The notes under the pieces: generated by a model | The model's input: the letters and a program-made list of their open reading frames with translations, nothing else | The model's database searches: none | Told to the model about the DNA's origin: nothing | Shown here: in pieces, positions 12,178 to 23,554 of the stretch | How positions within the stretch are numbered: the first letter of the stretch is position 1 | How the letters are laid out: every line of letters starts with the position of its first letter | Source: Lutraria lutraria | Taxonomy: Eukaryota > Mollusca > Bivalvia > Venerida > Mactridae | Length of the DNA stretch: 64,000 nt | Direction of reading: 5' to 3' | Assembly (NCBI GenBank): GCA_964023205.1 | Contig: OZ026840.1 | Span: 14,984,454-15,048,453 of the forward strand | Program-made: the position numbers and the translations under genes

Positions 12178-13978
12178 TCAGTCGACACTCGTCTCAATAT
12201 CATCAGCATCTTCAGTTGGGATCATGGAAGCTGATTCAATTATAGCGTGGCCAAATTCTGGCCAATCAGGTTGTAGATGGCCCAGGCGATCGTCTGTTGT
12301 CCATAACGCATGTATACAGCGATGAATTATCTTACTAATTTTCCCATATATTGCGTATCGACTTAGCCAATCAGGACAATAATTATAGGTTTACGAAGAC
12401 TATAAGGTCCTTTTCATTCTGTTTGACACCAATTTTTTAGCAATAATCTTCAGGCACAATAGCTAGAAAGACAGTACACAGTTAATAATTTGAGTACACA
12501 GCGAAAGTACCGGGACGAAATGTTTATCCCCCAAACAAACAAGATCGAAGTTAGTCTTAGTTATATCAGAAATTATATTGGTAAGTTGTAGATACATATC
12601 ATTAATAAGTTGTTCATCTTCTGAACAAAATGATAGAAATACATGAAATCGCCATGGCAACTCTTCCTTTTGAATCTGATTAAGTATTGCATCAAACTTC
12701 AGCTTCCGTCGAACGAACCTTTTCACTGATAAAATTATTACAATTATAACAACCATAATGATACCGATTGGCGGCACAATATCTGTTAGTACCTTAATTC
12801 TTTCTTTCCTTCAACAGTATTCTTCAGTAGCCGAAACAGCATACTTGTAAATGTTATATTCTAAGTCATCAAATGTACACATATATCGACGTGTACCTGT
12901 CAACAAGTAAGTCGATGCTTTCATCCACTTGAGAGACGAGATAGTCTAATAGTCACAATTACAAATGTACGAATTCTCCCTTCAAATTCAAACGAGCCGT
13001 TCATCCGAAATCTCAGTTGTTCAAATATATTTTGGGCCGCAATGTCCATTGTATGAATATTATTAAATTTTAGATCCGGAAAAGATAATCGTTGTAAGGG
13101 ATGAGTATTGATGTTAAATGTTGTTAGTCGATTGCCCGACAAAAGAAGTGTGCTCAGTCCAGTATTCTTTGAAAACAATTTGTATAGCAAATCTGCTTAT
13201 TGATTGTTATCCAGATTTATTACATGCAAATCAGACAACTTGTAAAACAATTTTCGAAACTCTACTGGCTCGTTCTGTTGCATAAGATAGAGTTTGTTGT
13301 CATATAAGGTAAGATCCAGTGCTTCCTTCGCTAAGGTATTTCTAGATACATAACTTATATCAATATGACCAAGTTTCATAAATTAATGATCTTCTCATGT
13401 TTGATAAACCAGTTTACGACAAGTCTTAGAATATTGTGGTCATGCTCAACCATGGTCAAACGTACGTCGCATTGGTTATACATTATTTGATAAAGTCTTA
13501 CACATGATTCAAACGTCGGGCTCTCATTTAGATGTTTCAGATCTAATAAACTGTACGTTGGGTAATCCATAATTACATATCTTTCCATAAGTAACAACGT
13601 CTTTAAGCCTGTGTTATGATTTGAAATGGTGGCATTGCGTACAAAATACCAGGTCATAATGTTTGTGTCTGGGACAGTTATAGTTTCTACATTGTTTGAC
13701 CTTGTTAATGTACTGACGTACACGTTATCGGTTATGGAAAAGACTGGTTTGTCCGCATGGACGTTTACCTTCGTGACATTGCTTTGGAGAACAATTTGGA
13801 CATACACACATTGAACTGTTGGCCCTGTTCCAATAAAGATATTCAAAAATGTTGTATCATTGTCAACAGACATAAAGCTTTCTGAGCATTGAGGATAATA
13901 TACCTCTTCGCATATAAGAAATTTGATAATGAACACTAACGCGACTGTGCAGTGATAACTTACCAGTTTCAAGGTCAT
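12178..13978 (-). pseudogene. Toll-like receptor copy 2, decayed
   Basis: Begins at ATG (13978) with a signal peptide and the YYPQCSE motif shared with the other copies. It ends with the family's IETSVD and TGA (12178-12180). Breaks seen: a large in-frame internal deletion joining FSIT directly to DNVYVST, which removes about 160 residues of leucine-rich repeats; TGA after KIINL followed by a 7-base insertion near 13375; TAA replacing leucine at NLDNNQ near 13195; a frameshift near the LRRCT around 12975; and loss of the segment between box 2 and box 3 of the TIR domain near 12470. Membrane and TIR remnants read at 12463-12777. Clearly non-functional as a receptor. Confidence 0.9.
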
Positions 13979-14057
13979 TGGTTTAATCTACAGCAAAATG
14001 GAATTAATTGTTACTGAACATCCTGAAAAAGTAAGCGCATTTAAAATGCAGAGCTAA

Positions 14058-15459
14058 GGCCACACCAATTTGATAACTTGTTCATCGGATTTGCCGCTCG
14101 CTTTTTATCAAAATTAGAAAAATAATATTATTTTTTGTTTTTTGCTTCCGACCGCTTGCTCGTGCCGACATCTTTAAAAAAAATCCGGAACGGTACGGTG
14201 TCCCGGATTTTATCACTACAAAATTGTATTCTGCGGTGTTGCTCCATTATATATGCGGCTCTCTTTACGATACCGATCGTAGCTGATTTTTTAAATGAAT
14301 TTATTCCGTAATTCCGAATGTTTAAACCTAAAAAGAATGTTAACTGCACGCGATATCATAGACAATCAGAAACACGTCGATTATCGTAGATAAGACCATA
14401 GAAAATATAAGTAGCGAGGAATAGGAATATGGGTGACGTTAGTTCCCAAGATGGTAGCGCTCGTGGCCTAGTCCAACTGTTTGTGACGGCGAGACTCTTT
14501 CGATTTTGCCCAGCCTTCAAAAACTGAATATTTAATTTGTTGTGTGTGGAAAAATCACACATTGAAACTCGTTTGGAAAACGAAACTGGTGCAATGGTGA
14601 ATAACTGCCGGTGTCATGGTAAAAATCGCCTATTCTCGAAAATTCGCTTTTCAAATAAAAGTTAGCCCACGGTACCCATTGTAAAGAACGATTTAGAATA
14701 GCACTGTTCAGACGGAGTGGCTAAAGTTCGTTGACATCGGTTATCAGTAGTCAAATTAGCATGCAAAGTAAAATTTTAAGTTCAATATTAAAATTTTGAC
14801 TTTTGACACAGAATTTTATGGCACATTCACACAGATTATTGCTATTTCTATCGATTTAAGTATACTGAAGATATCTTAGAATATTTGGTGTGGGTCTATC
14901 CTTCACTCATGGTTCTAGTTTATATAGGAATTAAGGGTAAATTCTTTTAAAACATGTCTCCAAAATTAAACAGTTATATATCTTGTGTCCAAGTTGTGTA
15001 CAGTGTTATTCCAGTGATAGATCCAGTATACAATATTACGTCGTTTTATTTTAGTAATTGTAACAAGAATATGTTATACATGGTATTGTTCTGTAAGTTT
15101 AATCTAATTTTTGTGTGTTTCTTTATGGGTGATTTATCAATTTTCATATAAAAAAGAATAGAATAAAGACATTAAAAGTGTTGTCACTGGTAAACCTAAG
15201 GGTTATTGAAACTAATAAAAATACAGATTCTTTATTTGCTTGATCACATGCTTATTTGAAATAGAAAAGCTTTTTAGATTTTTCTCGCTTGTTTTGAAAG
15301 AAGGAAAATAATAAAAAAAAATTAAATTATTTTTTCGCTCGCTCGCTCGCTCGGTCAAATTGGAAAAGTAAAAAATAATATTAATAAAAATATTTCGCTC
15401 GCTCGCTTGCTCTTTTCAGAAAAAAAATCCGATGAACAAGTTATTAAATTGGTGTGGCC
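14058..15459. mobile_element. Harbinger-like non-autonomous DNA transposon
   Basis: Ends are near-perfect inverted repeats of about 34 bp starting GGCCACACCAATTT (left 14058, right end 15459), one mismatch seen. Flanks are TAA (14055-14057 and 15460-15462). The matching sites in unit 1 (near 5985, GAGCAAAGTAT) and unit 3 (near 26040, GAGCTAAGTAT) lack the insert. A TAA/TWA target and GGCC ends fit the PIF/Harbinger superfamily. It contains CGCT-rich simple repeats near both ends and no transposase that I can read. Confidence 0.85.
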
Positions 15460-16480
15460 TAAGTATATAACTTCCGTAGCTGGATATACTTGTGTTTATA
15501 TACGTATGTACAGTAAACCCTGATTTATTCCTTAAATTTCAAAAATACTTGAATATAAACAACACTTATTTCACCAGTAGTCAGAAGTGAATATTTCGAA
15601 TGAGAAATACGACGACGCTGGAAAGAATTTGCGCCATGGGCTTGAGTTTTATTGGCCGGTACCATAAGGCGCCAGTCAATACAGAAGTCAATTTTTTATA
15701 ACGCCTTTCGTCTTGTTTCAATTTGATTTATCTCCCTTTAAGATTCAATGAAGGTTTGATTCCAGCTAGTTCACCATATTCATCTTGATGTCAGTGTGAC
15801 ATTTTGAACTGATACACGGTTTAAAAATCACCCCTACACATCGGGACCACGGTTTTGACTGCACCACAAATGCCCATGAAATAACTGTATTCTGTTCACT
15901 TTACAAAAATGTTATGGCCTTGAAATGCAGAACGACATTAACAGGCCGTTGAAGGCAACAATGTCAACATTGAAATATACTAATCAATCTAAAAAGTCTG
16001 TCCATCCAAAAAAATGTACATCAATAAACCTTAGACTGAATTTAAAATATTACAGCAAACCCAGCTAACAGTCTTCTCGGTGCTTTAATTATTTTGGAAG
16101 TTAGTTTTGTTACGCGCGTTTTTATCGAAATTTAGACAGTTATTATTTTGTTTCGGACTGGTGACTGAAATGTTCATAATATTGTTTATAGGTTTTTTTT
16201 AGATTTTGAATGTGGTGGTGAAAGTTAAGATCAAATGTATGCACCTATACGATTATTGTCATAAAGTTTTCGAAACGAGGAATATCACACTAGTATAAGT
16301 GTACTTCATGAAAATGGGTGTAGTAACCAATTAGGGTATGGCGCTCCCACTGATACGGTAAAATAAAATACAGTCATTTAATTTCGCTTATTTTGTAGTT
16401 GTTTAAGTACAGTTTCTAAGAGTAAAGGACAAAATGACCCATCACTCAATGGCTTCATTTTGGCAGCATTATTCTGACGT

Positions 16481-18405
16481 CTGTAACGGAACCAAATGCA
16501 ACAAGGAATCAAATGCAACAATGTGGAATCAAATGCAACAATGCGGCATCATATGCAACAATTTTGATTTTTTTTTCGCCGGAACCAAATGCAACTCGGC
16601 CAGTTCCAAATGCAACAGGTGTACCATATACAACAGCCCTAAAATTTCTTAGGGCATTTTATAATGATCATCTCAAAATTATCGTAATCATCATCAACGA
16701 TAACTGTCATTACCTATCGTTTATTGAATCATTAACATTTCGTGTATTTTCTTAATATAAAACTAATTTTAATGCACACTAAACCTCAAAATGACGTTTT
16801 AACTGCCTTTGCTGGTGACAGATAATATTATGTTGACAGCCAAAGGGGTTCGCCACGAAAGAAAAGTCATAAAACAAAAATTTGCGTGTAAACCATATAT
16901 ATATATATAGAAGGGAAAGAACTTCGACAATTCGAATTTTCCAACGCATTTTATAAAATTCTATGTTATTGCAACGCAGTACAAAATATTTAACTCATAT
17001 GTAGTGCAACGTGTGAGCAACTCAACACGCCAACAGAAAATGTATAATTGTACTACCTTAAAGATATTTTAAACTCGCTTTTTATGATTTTTTCACTCGA
17101 AAAAAAGTTATTCCGTATCCATCAGTAAACGGGGTACTGACTTTACAACATTGTCCCAGTTATGTGCACTATTTTGCAAAATAGCGGATATTCAAACACT
17201 AAGAAAAGAACTTTCATTGATCATACCGTTACGGTTTGCAAGTGTTCGTCTAGGATAACTATAACACAGAAAGTGAGAATTTGCCTTAAATTAGAAATAT
17301 ACCATGGGATGATGGGTATTCTGCTACAATGAGTGTAGGCCTAATGTTGAAGAGATGACGTCATGAAGACTGTGGGAAGTCAAAATTGCACACTAGACAT
17401 TGACATACTGATGATACTGGTGTATCTTTTTCGAATTGAAAAAAAAATTAAGTAACATCTTTAAGCATGTATATTTGCTTGCTATATTTACCATGAAATC
17501 AGGAAGAGGACAGTTACATGTTATAACTTCATCATTTTGATTTTGAGGCAGTTAAATTCTTCGGGAACATCCGTTATATTTACGTTTCGTAATATTTACA
17601 ATGAAAAGGTATAATCCCACTAAATGTTCATGCGCAAGGTTGAATGCGATAGTGTGTATCGGTGCTGTCCGAATGGCACTGTAAATTTCAAGGTGTTTAT
17701 TCGACAACAGCTACGTTAGAACTGGGACCATTATTATAGCGGGATAAATAACGAAATAATGGTGTTAAGTATGTTCATACATAAGTAAATTCGAACGAAT
17801 TTTGTAACACAGATACGTATTATTCTTATGCCCGTCTAATAGGAGGACTTGTGTATAGTACGTTATTTTCCTCTTAGTGCAGTTTTAAGGCATTCATTAG
17901 TTAACCGTTAATTGTTCAAGGATGGAAATCATCTGGATTTATTGAAGGAACATGTGACCTTATCCATTACATTCCAAGAATTTGTCCTTCCGCGGAAAGC
18001 AGACACGGTGTCAGACCAATAAAATGCGTTGAAAATGGGAGAACATCTTTATTTCAACAATTTCATGCAACAGAAACCAACTGAAGTCTTTCGTTTTACC
18101 AAACTCTACCCAAATAGTGTAAGTATTGATTTCTTTGAAACATACACTGAAAGAACTATAATTTCTGTGTAATAACCCCTCACCGTGTAGTCAAGTCAAG
18201 GTCGATGTCCTATCAAGATTTTGATATTTTGGAGACGTTGTTGCATTTGGTTCCAGGGCTGTGGCTTATGGTGCAGCTGTTGCATTCGGGACTGCCAGAT
18301 TTGCATTTGGTTCCGGCGAAAAAATTGTTGCATATGATTCCGCATTGTTGCATTTGATTCCGCATTGTTGCATTTAATTCCTAGCTGCATTTCGTTCCGT
18401 TACAG
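16481..18405. mobile_element. Foldback element with long repeat-rich inverted ends
   Basis: The left arm (about 16481-16640) holds several copies of CAAATGCAACA with GGAATC or GGAACC spacers. The right arm (about 18232-18405) holds their reverse complement. Outer ends are CTGTAACGG and CCGTTACAG. The flanking bases are ACGT (16477-16480) and ACGC (18406-18409). The empty sites in units 1 (near 9222) and X (near 22115) read CTGACGTTGTAT and CTGATGTTGTAT. The interior has no protein I recognise. Confidence 0.8.
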
Positions 18406-18849
18406 ACGCCATATCCTTTATTATGACACCTTTTCGAAAGACTTAGAGAAAATGCGTAAATAACAAGACTCTGTCTTTCATTTTAGTATGTGATTTTTGT
18501 GTAAATATCTTGTCGACTGTCATCTCTTCTGTGTCAGCTCCGATGCTCTGGTTCACATATACATGTACATGTTTGTATCAGATTTAACTGACGATTGAGA
18601 TCATCATATTGTAGCGTGATTTTATCTTATTCAATACTTGGAACAGGAAATAAATTCTCTTATCAAAAGCGCCATCGTTGTTGTAAATGTAAAGTGAACT
18701 TAAAGGGAATAAGCTCCAGATGTTTCTTTCAGAATCTTGAAACTCCAAGCTTTAAGGGGCTATTGATTACTGGTCAGAGTCATTGTCCAGTGTCTTTTTC
18801 ATTATTATCAATATACATAATCTTCAAAAGCACATACTAGCCTTAGATA

Positions 18850-21400
18850 ATGATACGAAGTGCGACAATATTATATCTTTTTTTGTTTTGGGTCATTCAT
18901 ATGTTAAATTCGTTGATAAATATAAATAAGAAAATTCAGAGGAAATAAATTTAAACATAATTTAATCACTATACATGAAAAGTGTGTTTTGCCAATGCTA
19001 GAAGGCACATTGTTCGGTACAACCTGTTTCAGGCGAAATATATTTTTCTGTATGTATGAAGATCTAATTAAGTGATGTTGTCAATAAATACAGCATTTAT
19101 ATTCACTGTGCTTCTCGATAATACATTCATGGTTGACATCGAAAGAAATGAATTTTCAGTCTCCTAGATTGAATTATATGAATATTGTTTGTTTGTTTGT
19201 TTGTTTGTTTGAAACAGTCAGAGTCATATGAGGAAGACATCGTTCCTGGGAAGAACCAGTACTAGACTCCCATCCTCCAAAGCAACTGCCTACTTTCTCA
19301 CATAACGAGTCATGGTTGGTAGCGGGGCTCGAACCAACGACCCTATATCAGTGAGAGGTTATAGTAATTTGAAGTCAGCGACGTTAACCACTCGACCACA
19401 GAGGCGGGTCTTGTGTGCAGTCAATTTTATTTTCAGATTCTTTAAATGATATAATTGTAAGAATACGTTATCACGCTTAAAGCATTTTATGGATATAATC
19501 AGTGCATATATGTTTATTAATATTCCGTGATCGCAATGATTGTGGAAACAATGCATCATCTTACAGAACAATAGCCAGATCAGTACCACTCAACTCAGTC
19601 TTACGTACTAATAATGAAAAATGAATAAAATAAGATATTTTCCAAGAATTCATTTGTAAATTAGGTCATGTGATCAGAGACAGTGTAAAATAATTGTATT
19701 TATGTATAAAGCAAGATTAAACTTCACACATTTTCCACAAACTGATACAGAAAAAAATGACATGTCGTTAGCCTGAATTTAATAGTAAAAATCAAATTGG
19801 CCATACATCTTTTCCATCTTATTAGTACCTAGCCGTACAATGGAAACCTTATATTTTACTACTGAATACTGCACTATAGACTAAACCAAGACAACACTTG
19901 CGCATACTGTTTATACAATGTAGAATCCTGCACAATACAGCATACCTACATTTTACAATCCTACCATTCAATTCCACAGCTGATATTTAGGAGAAGATTT
20001 TCCCCGTATAATGACATTAACTAAAATAAAATAAATGGGCATCTTGCGCAAAATATTTATAATTTGTATCACCTTATTTTGACAAAATTGATATTTTATT
20101 AAAGGAATATCAACAGAAACCTGGGACCATTATATATGTATACACCAGGACACATGTGTATAATGGTTCCAGCAGATACAATGTTGCTGAATAAAAGCTT
20201 GGAAAACAGACCTATATATTATGAAGGTTTTTTTTTAGAAAAGGTGGGTAATAACCCATTTTAGCGATGATTTTTTTATGTGGACTAATTAAGAAACAAC
20301 TACAAAAATGCATCACCGAAATTATTTCACTGACCAATCTCAGATTCTTCATTCTTATGCCATAAAGAGTACATCTACTAGTGCCGATATTTGATAATTT
20401 AAAGGTCCTTGTGTGCAGCTTAAATTTCTATTTTGTTTATCATTTGTAGCATATATATTTATAAGTATGTGAATATTATTCAATTATATTGTTAATGGAG
20501 GCTTGTACAGAAATAATATGAGATTTTAATCAATGTAATTGAATTGGCGGGTTTTATATTTGGCGGTTTCGTATCGACCGCCAAAATAAAACCATGTCCT
20601 GTCTTCTTAAGCGCCAAAATTAAAACACTTGTCTTAAGAAATTAAGTTTCCACCATTTTAAATTTCAAGGGAAGGAACTAGAACATTTTACTAAATAACT
20701 TCATAACTACTATCGTATCAAGTGAGGAAATATTAACTGTATGAAAAAGATACCCGAAAACCTACTTTGGATCCAACAGGAGTTAACACAATGGCTAAAA
20801 GTGATTACTTGTTTCGATATTTTTTTTTAAATTGACACATATTGTTTTCATATCGGGTTTAATTCAGTCTGGCTGTATGTGCCGACGATTTATGTTTTTT
20901 TATGGTGTGACAAGCTTTATTGTTTGCATCGTTTATACATTACCTTGTTTCAATTGAGATTTACAGAATTTGAGAAGACAATAAACGTTATGCATTGTAC
21001 TTATGGTGGTATTGAAAGGTTTCCGTATTTAAAAGTCTTGGTAAATTTTAATGAACACGTTTTCAAAGTCATATTTAAAGTTGCTGAAATTAATTTTCTG
21101 GAATATATGCATACTTCAACGCGATCTAATCGTCGTCCGATGATTTGCCGCTTTCAATAAGATTTTTCTAGTGTTTTTTTTCTGTTTTAACCAGCACTAT
21201 TCAAGCATCGTTAACTGTTTTATGGTTTGAGTGTTGCATTCCAAATTTTGCGATAGCACTGATAAAAGCCACTAGAATGTTATTAACATATATTTAGCCA
21301 AATTAAGCAAAGTTCATTTTTTACATTTTTTATTAGTCAGATGGGTCGACTTATCGAAGATTGGTGTTAAAACAGAAAAAAATCATATTTTCTTAATTGT
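18850..21400. other. Intergenic spacer between duplication units, no gene
   Basis: Apart from a SINE at 19187-19411 nothing is recognised. A 93-codon plus-strand frame at 20879-21160 has no motif I know. Short microsatellite runs occur. The TLR copy expected in this interval for the next unit is absent. Confidence 0.5.
19187..19411 (-). mobile_element. tRNA-derived SINE, full length
   Basis: On the minus strand: a tRNA-like head with A box (TGGTCGAGTGG, plus 19389-19399) and B box (GGTTCGAGCC, plus 19326-19335), then a conserved body (GTGAGAAAGTAGGCAGTTGC, ATGACTCTGACTG) and a (CAAA)n tail at 19187-19210. Related copies lie at 27456, 50370 and 59299 in this window. Confidence 0.85.
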
Positions 21401-21417
21401 CAAAATCCATGAGACAT

Positions 21418-23035
21418 ATATAATTGGCAATGATAGTCCAAAGCGTTAGTGGAACAAACAATGTTGATATCATACAGTACGATCCGTGTCGTATTTCCGT
21501 ACAAAAAGAACATCTTTAACATGTGTACATAAGTAATTATTGAATCTTACAATATTATTGTATTACAGTGAAAATATATATCATTAAGATTTAATAGTTT
21601 GTAAAGGTGATACACATTCAGAGTTTGCGAACCCAATTAATTCTTCGGTCAATGTTGTCATGAAGAGATTTGTGGAAAACACCGTATCAATAAACTTCAG
21701 AGATAATTTACAATACTGCATTGTCAGCCAATAACGGTCCCCTCAGTGCTTATTCCCGGAGTTCGTTTTATCACGTGCGTTTCTTTTGTGCCATTTCAGA
21801 CTATTCTTTTGTTTCAGACTGGTGACTGTCGACTGCAGTATCCATTATTTTATTGAAAGATTTTGAATGTCCTTTTTAGGTGTTGGAAGTAAAAGCTAAT
21901 TATTAAGATTAAATTTGTGCGCATATATATAATCATTATCATCAATCGAATGGCTAACTAGGGAATGTCCCTCCCACTGATACGGAAAAAAATGCAATAC
22001 CGGCATTTAATTTCGCACGTTTTGGGGTTGTTTCACTACAATTCTATGCTTATTTTTAAGAGTAAAAGACATGCAAAGTTACGCGTCGCTCACTGGCTTC
22101 ATTTTGTCAGCAATATTCTGATGTTGTATATTGTATTGTGCCATTTTTTCGTAAGACAAATCGCGCAAATAAAAAAATTCTCTGTTTTTCATTTTAGTAT
22201 GAGATATCTGTGGATTACATCGGGTCGACTGTAATCATTGCTATCCAAGCTCCGATGCTCTCGTTCACATAATAATGATAATATTATACATATTTGTTTC
22301 GGATTTAACTGAAGATTGAATAATTGCCTAAGAGATTTTATCTTGTTCAGTTCATAAGACAGGAAACACTTCTCTTATCGCAGGTTTGCACAACAGCGCC
22401 ATTTTGTGATAAGTGTAAAGTAAAATTAAAAGGACTGAATTCTTCGGATTCTTCCGAAATTTGGAAACTCCTTTCTGTTGATTGTATTTCTGATTTACGG
22501 TTAAACAAAATTGAATGTTGTGTGTTTTAACAACGCATGCTTAAGTGCTCAGAGATACATTTATATTTAAGGAACTAGCCAAATACAGCTATTTCTCCGT
22601 TTGATGTACCACAGAGTAATTGATGGACCGACCAATATTCCTCCATTGCGTATTCATGAATAAGATAAGTAATGAGGACTTCATAGTTTTGCTTTGTATA
22701 TTCGCACCTTCAGATATACACAGTATGTCATGTAAACATACCAAAATAGCAATTGCTAGACAATCAGAAGAAAATAAGCCATCTCTAGACCACCTGTCCA
22801 AACCGTTAAGCATATACAGTGAAACCTGTCTACAACATCCACCAATGGGAGAGACAGAAATGGCTGTTATAAGGAGATGACTGTTTCTAAGAGAGTAAAA
22901 CGAGAGTAATAAGTTAGTTTTGGTCGCTAGTATACTGACTGTAGCAGGGAGGTGGCTGATGTTCGGAGGCGGCTGTCCATAGAAGTTACACTGTATACTG
23001 TACTGTTTTCTTTCAAATACTAACATATACATGTT
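21418..23035. repeat. Segmental duplication, unit X (distal flank only, no TLR)
   Basis: 21424-21640 matches 7430-7640, 21964-22500 matches 9063-10130, and 22598-22800 matches 10266-10422 plus 11529-11600. The order is as in unit 1 but without a receptor gene and without the Penelope insertion. It preserves the empty sites of the elements in units 1 and 2. A short MITE (22815-22995) interrupts its right end. Confidence 0.75.
22815..22995. mobile_element. Short MITE of the TACAGT family
   Basis: Begins TACAGTGAAACCTGTCT and ends GTTACACTGTA, imperfect inverted ends. The unit 1/unit 2 junction at about 11610 lacks this insert. Seven further relatives are listed below. Confidence 0.65.
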
Positions 23036-23554
23036 CAATTCAATTTATTTACAAGTATTTAGGCCACCGGCCCATGCACATATATTACAACGTTTAATCA
23101 TATATTTACATAAACATATACATGTGAAACACCATGCTGATATTTTGGAAAGATAAATAAATACAGATTGATTACAGACATATAGGATAAAAACATTTAC
23201 TAGTCAATATGTAATATAATGACGCAAGTGTATGACATACATTAAGAAAAGAAAACGAAAAATGAAATGAATTACGCTACAGTTCTATTAATTTTATTTT
23301 CAAGTTCAACGCATAATATGTGTACAGAGCTAAATTCCTAATAATATTGATATTTACACATGACATTTTTAATACTAGGATTATTATTTACAAAAAACTC
23401 ATATACAAACTACTGGCGCAAACACTGATAAAAAAGGCAAATAAGAATAAAATGGTATACATCCTCTATCATATCATACAATAAAAACACTTCCTAATAC
23501 TTCTATGAATACCTACATATAATATATACATATAGGATTAATAAGTATCATAGT

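Larger units (their letters stand above)
11670..18850. repeat. Tandem segmental duplication, unit 2 (carries decayed TLR copy 2)
   Basis: It starts with the same TATTTAGGCCACCGGCCC block as units 1 and 3, then the TLR 3' flank, the TLR pseudogene, the 5' flank (AACTTCCGTAGC at 15470) and the distal block (CCCACTGATACGG at 16347, matching 9072 and 21974). Two transposons are inserted: 14058-15459 and 16481-18405. Homology fades after about 18.83 kb. Confidence 0.8.

Noticed and set aside
20879..21160. 93-codon open frame on the plus strand
   Set aside because: No recognisable domain, no splice context, no paralogous copy in the other duplication units.
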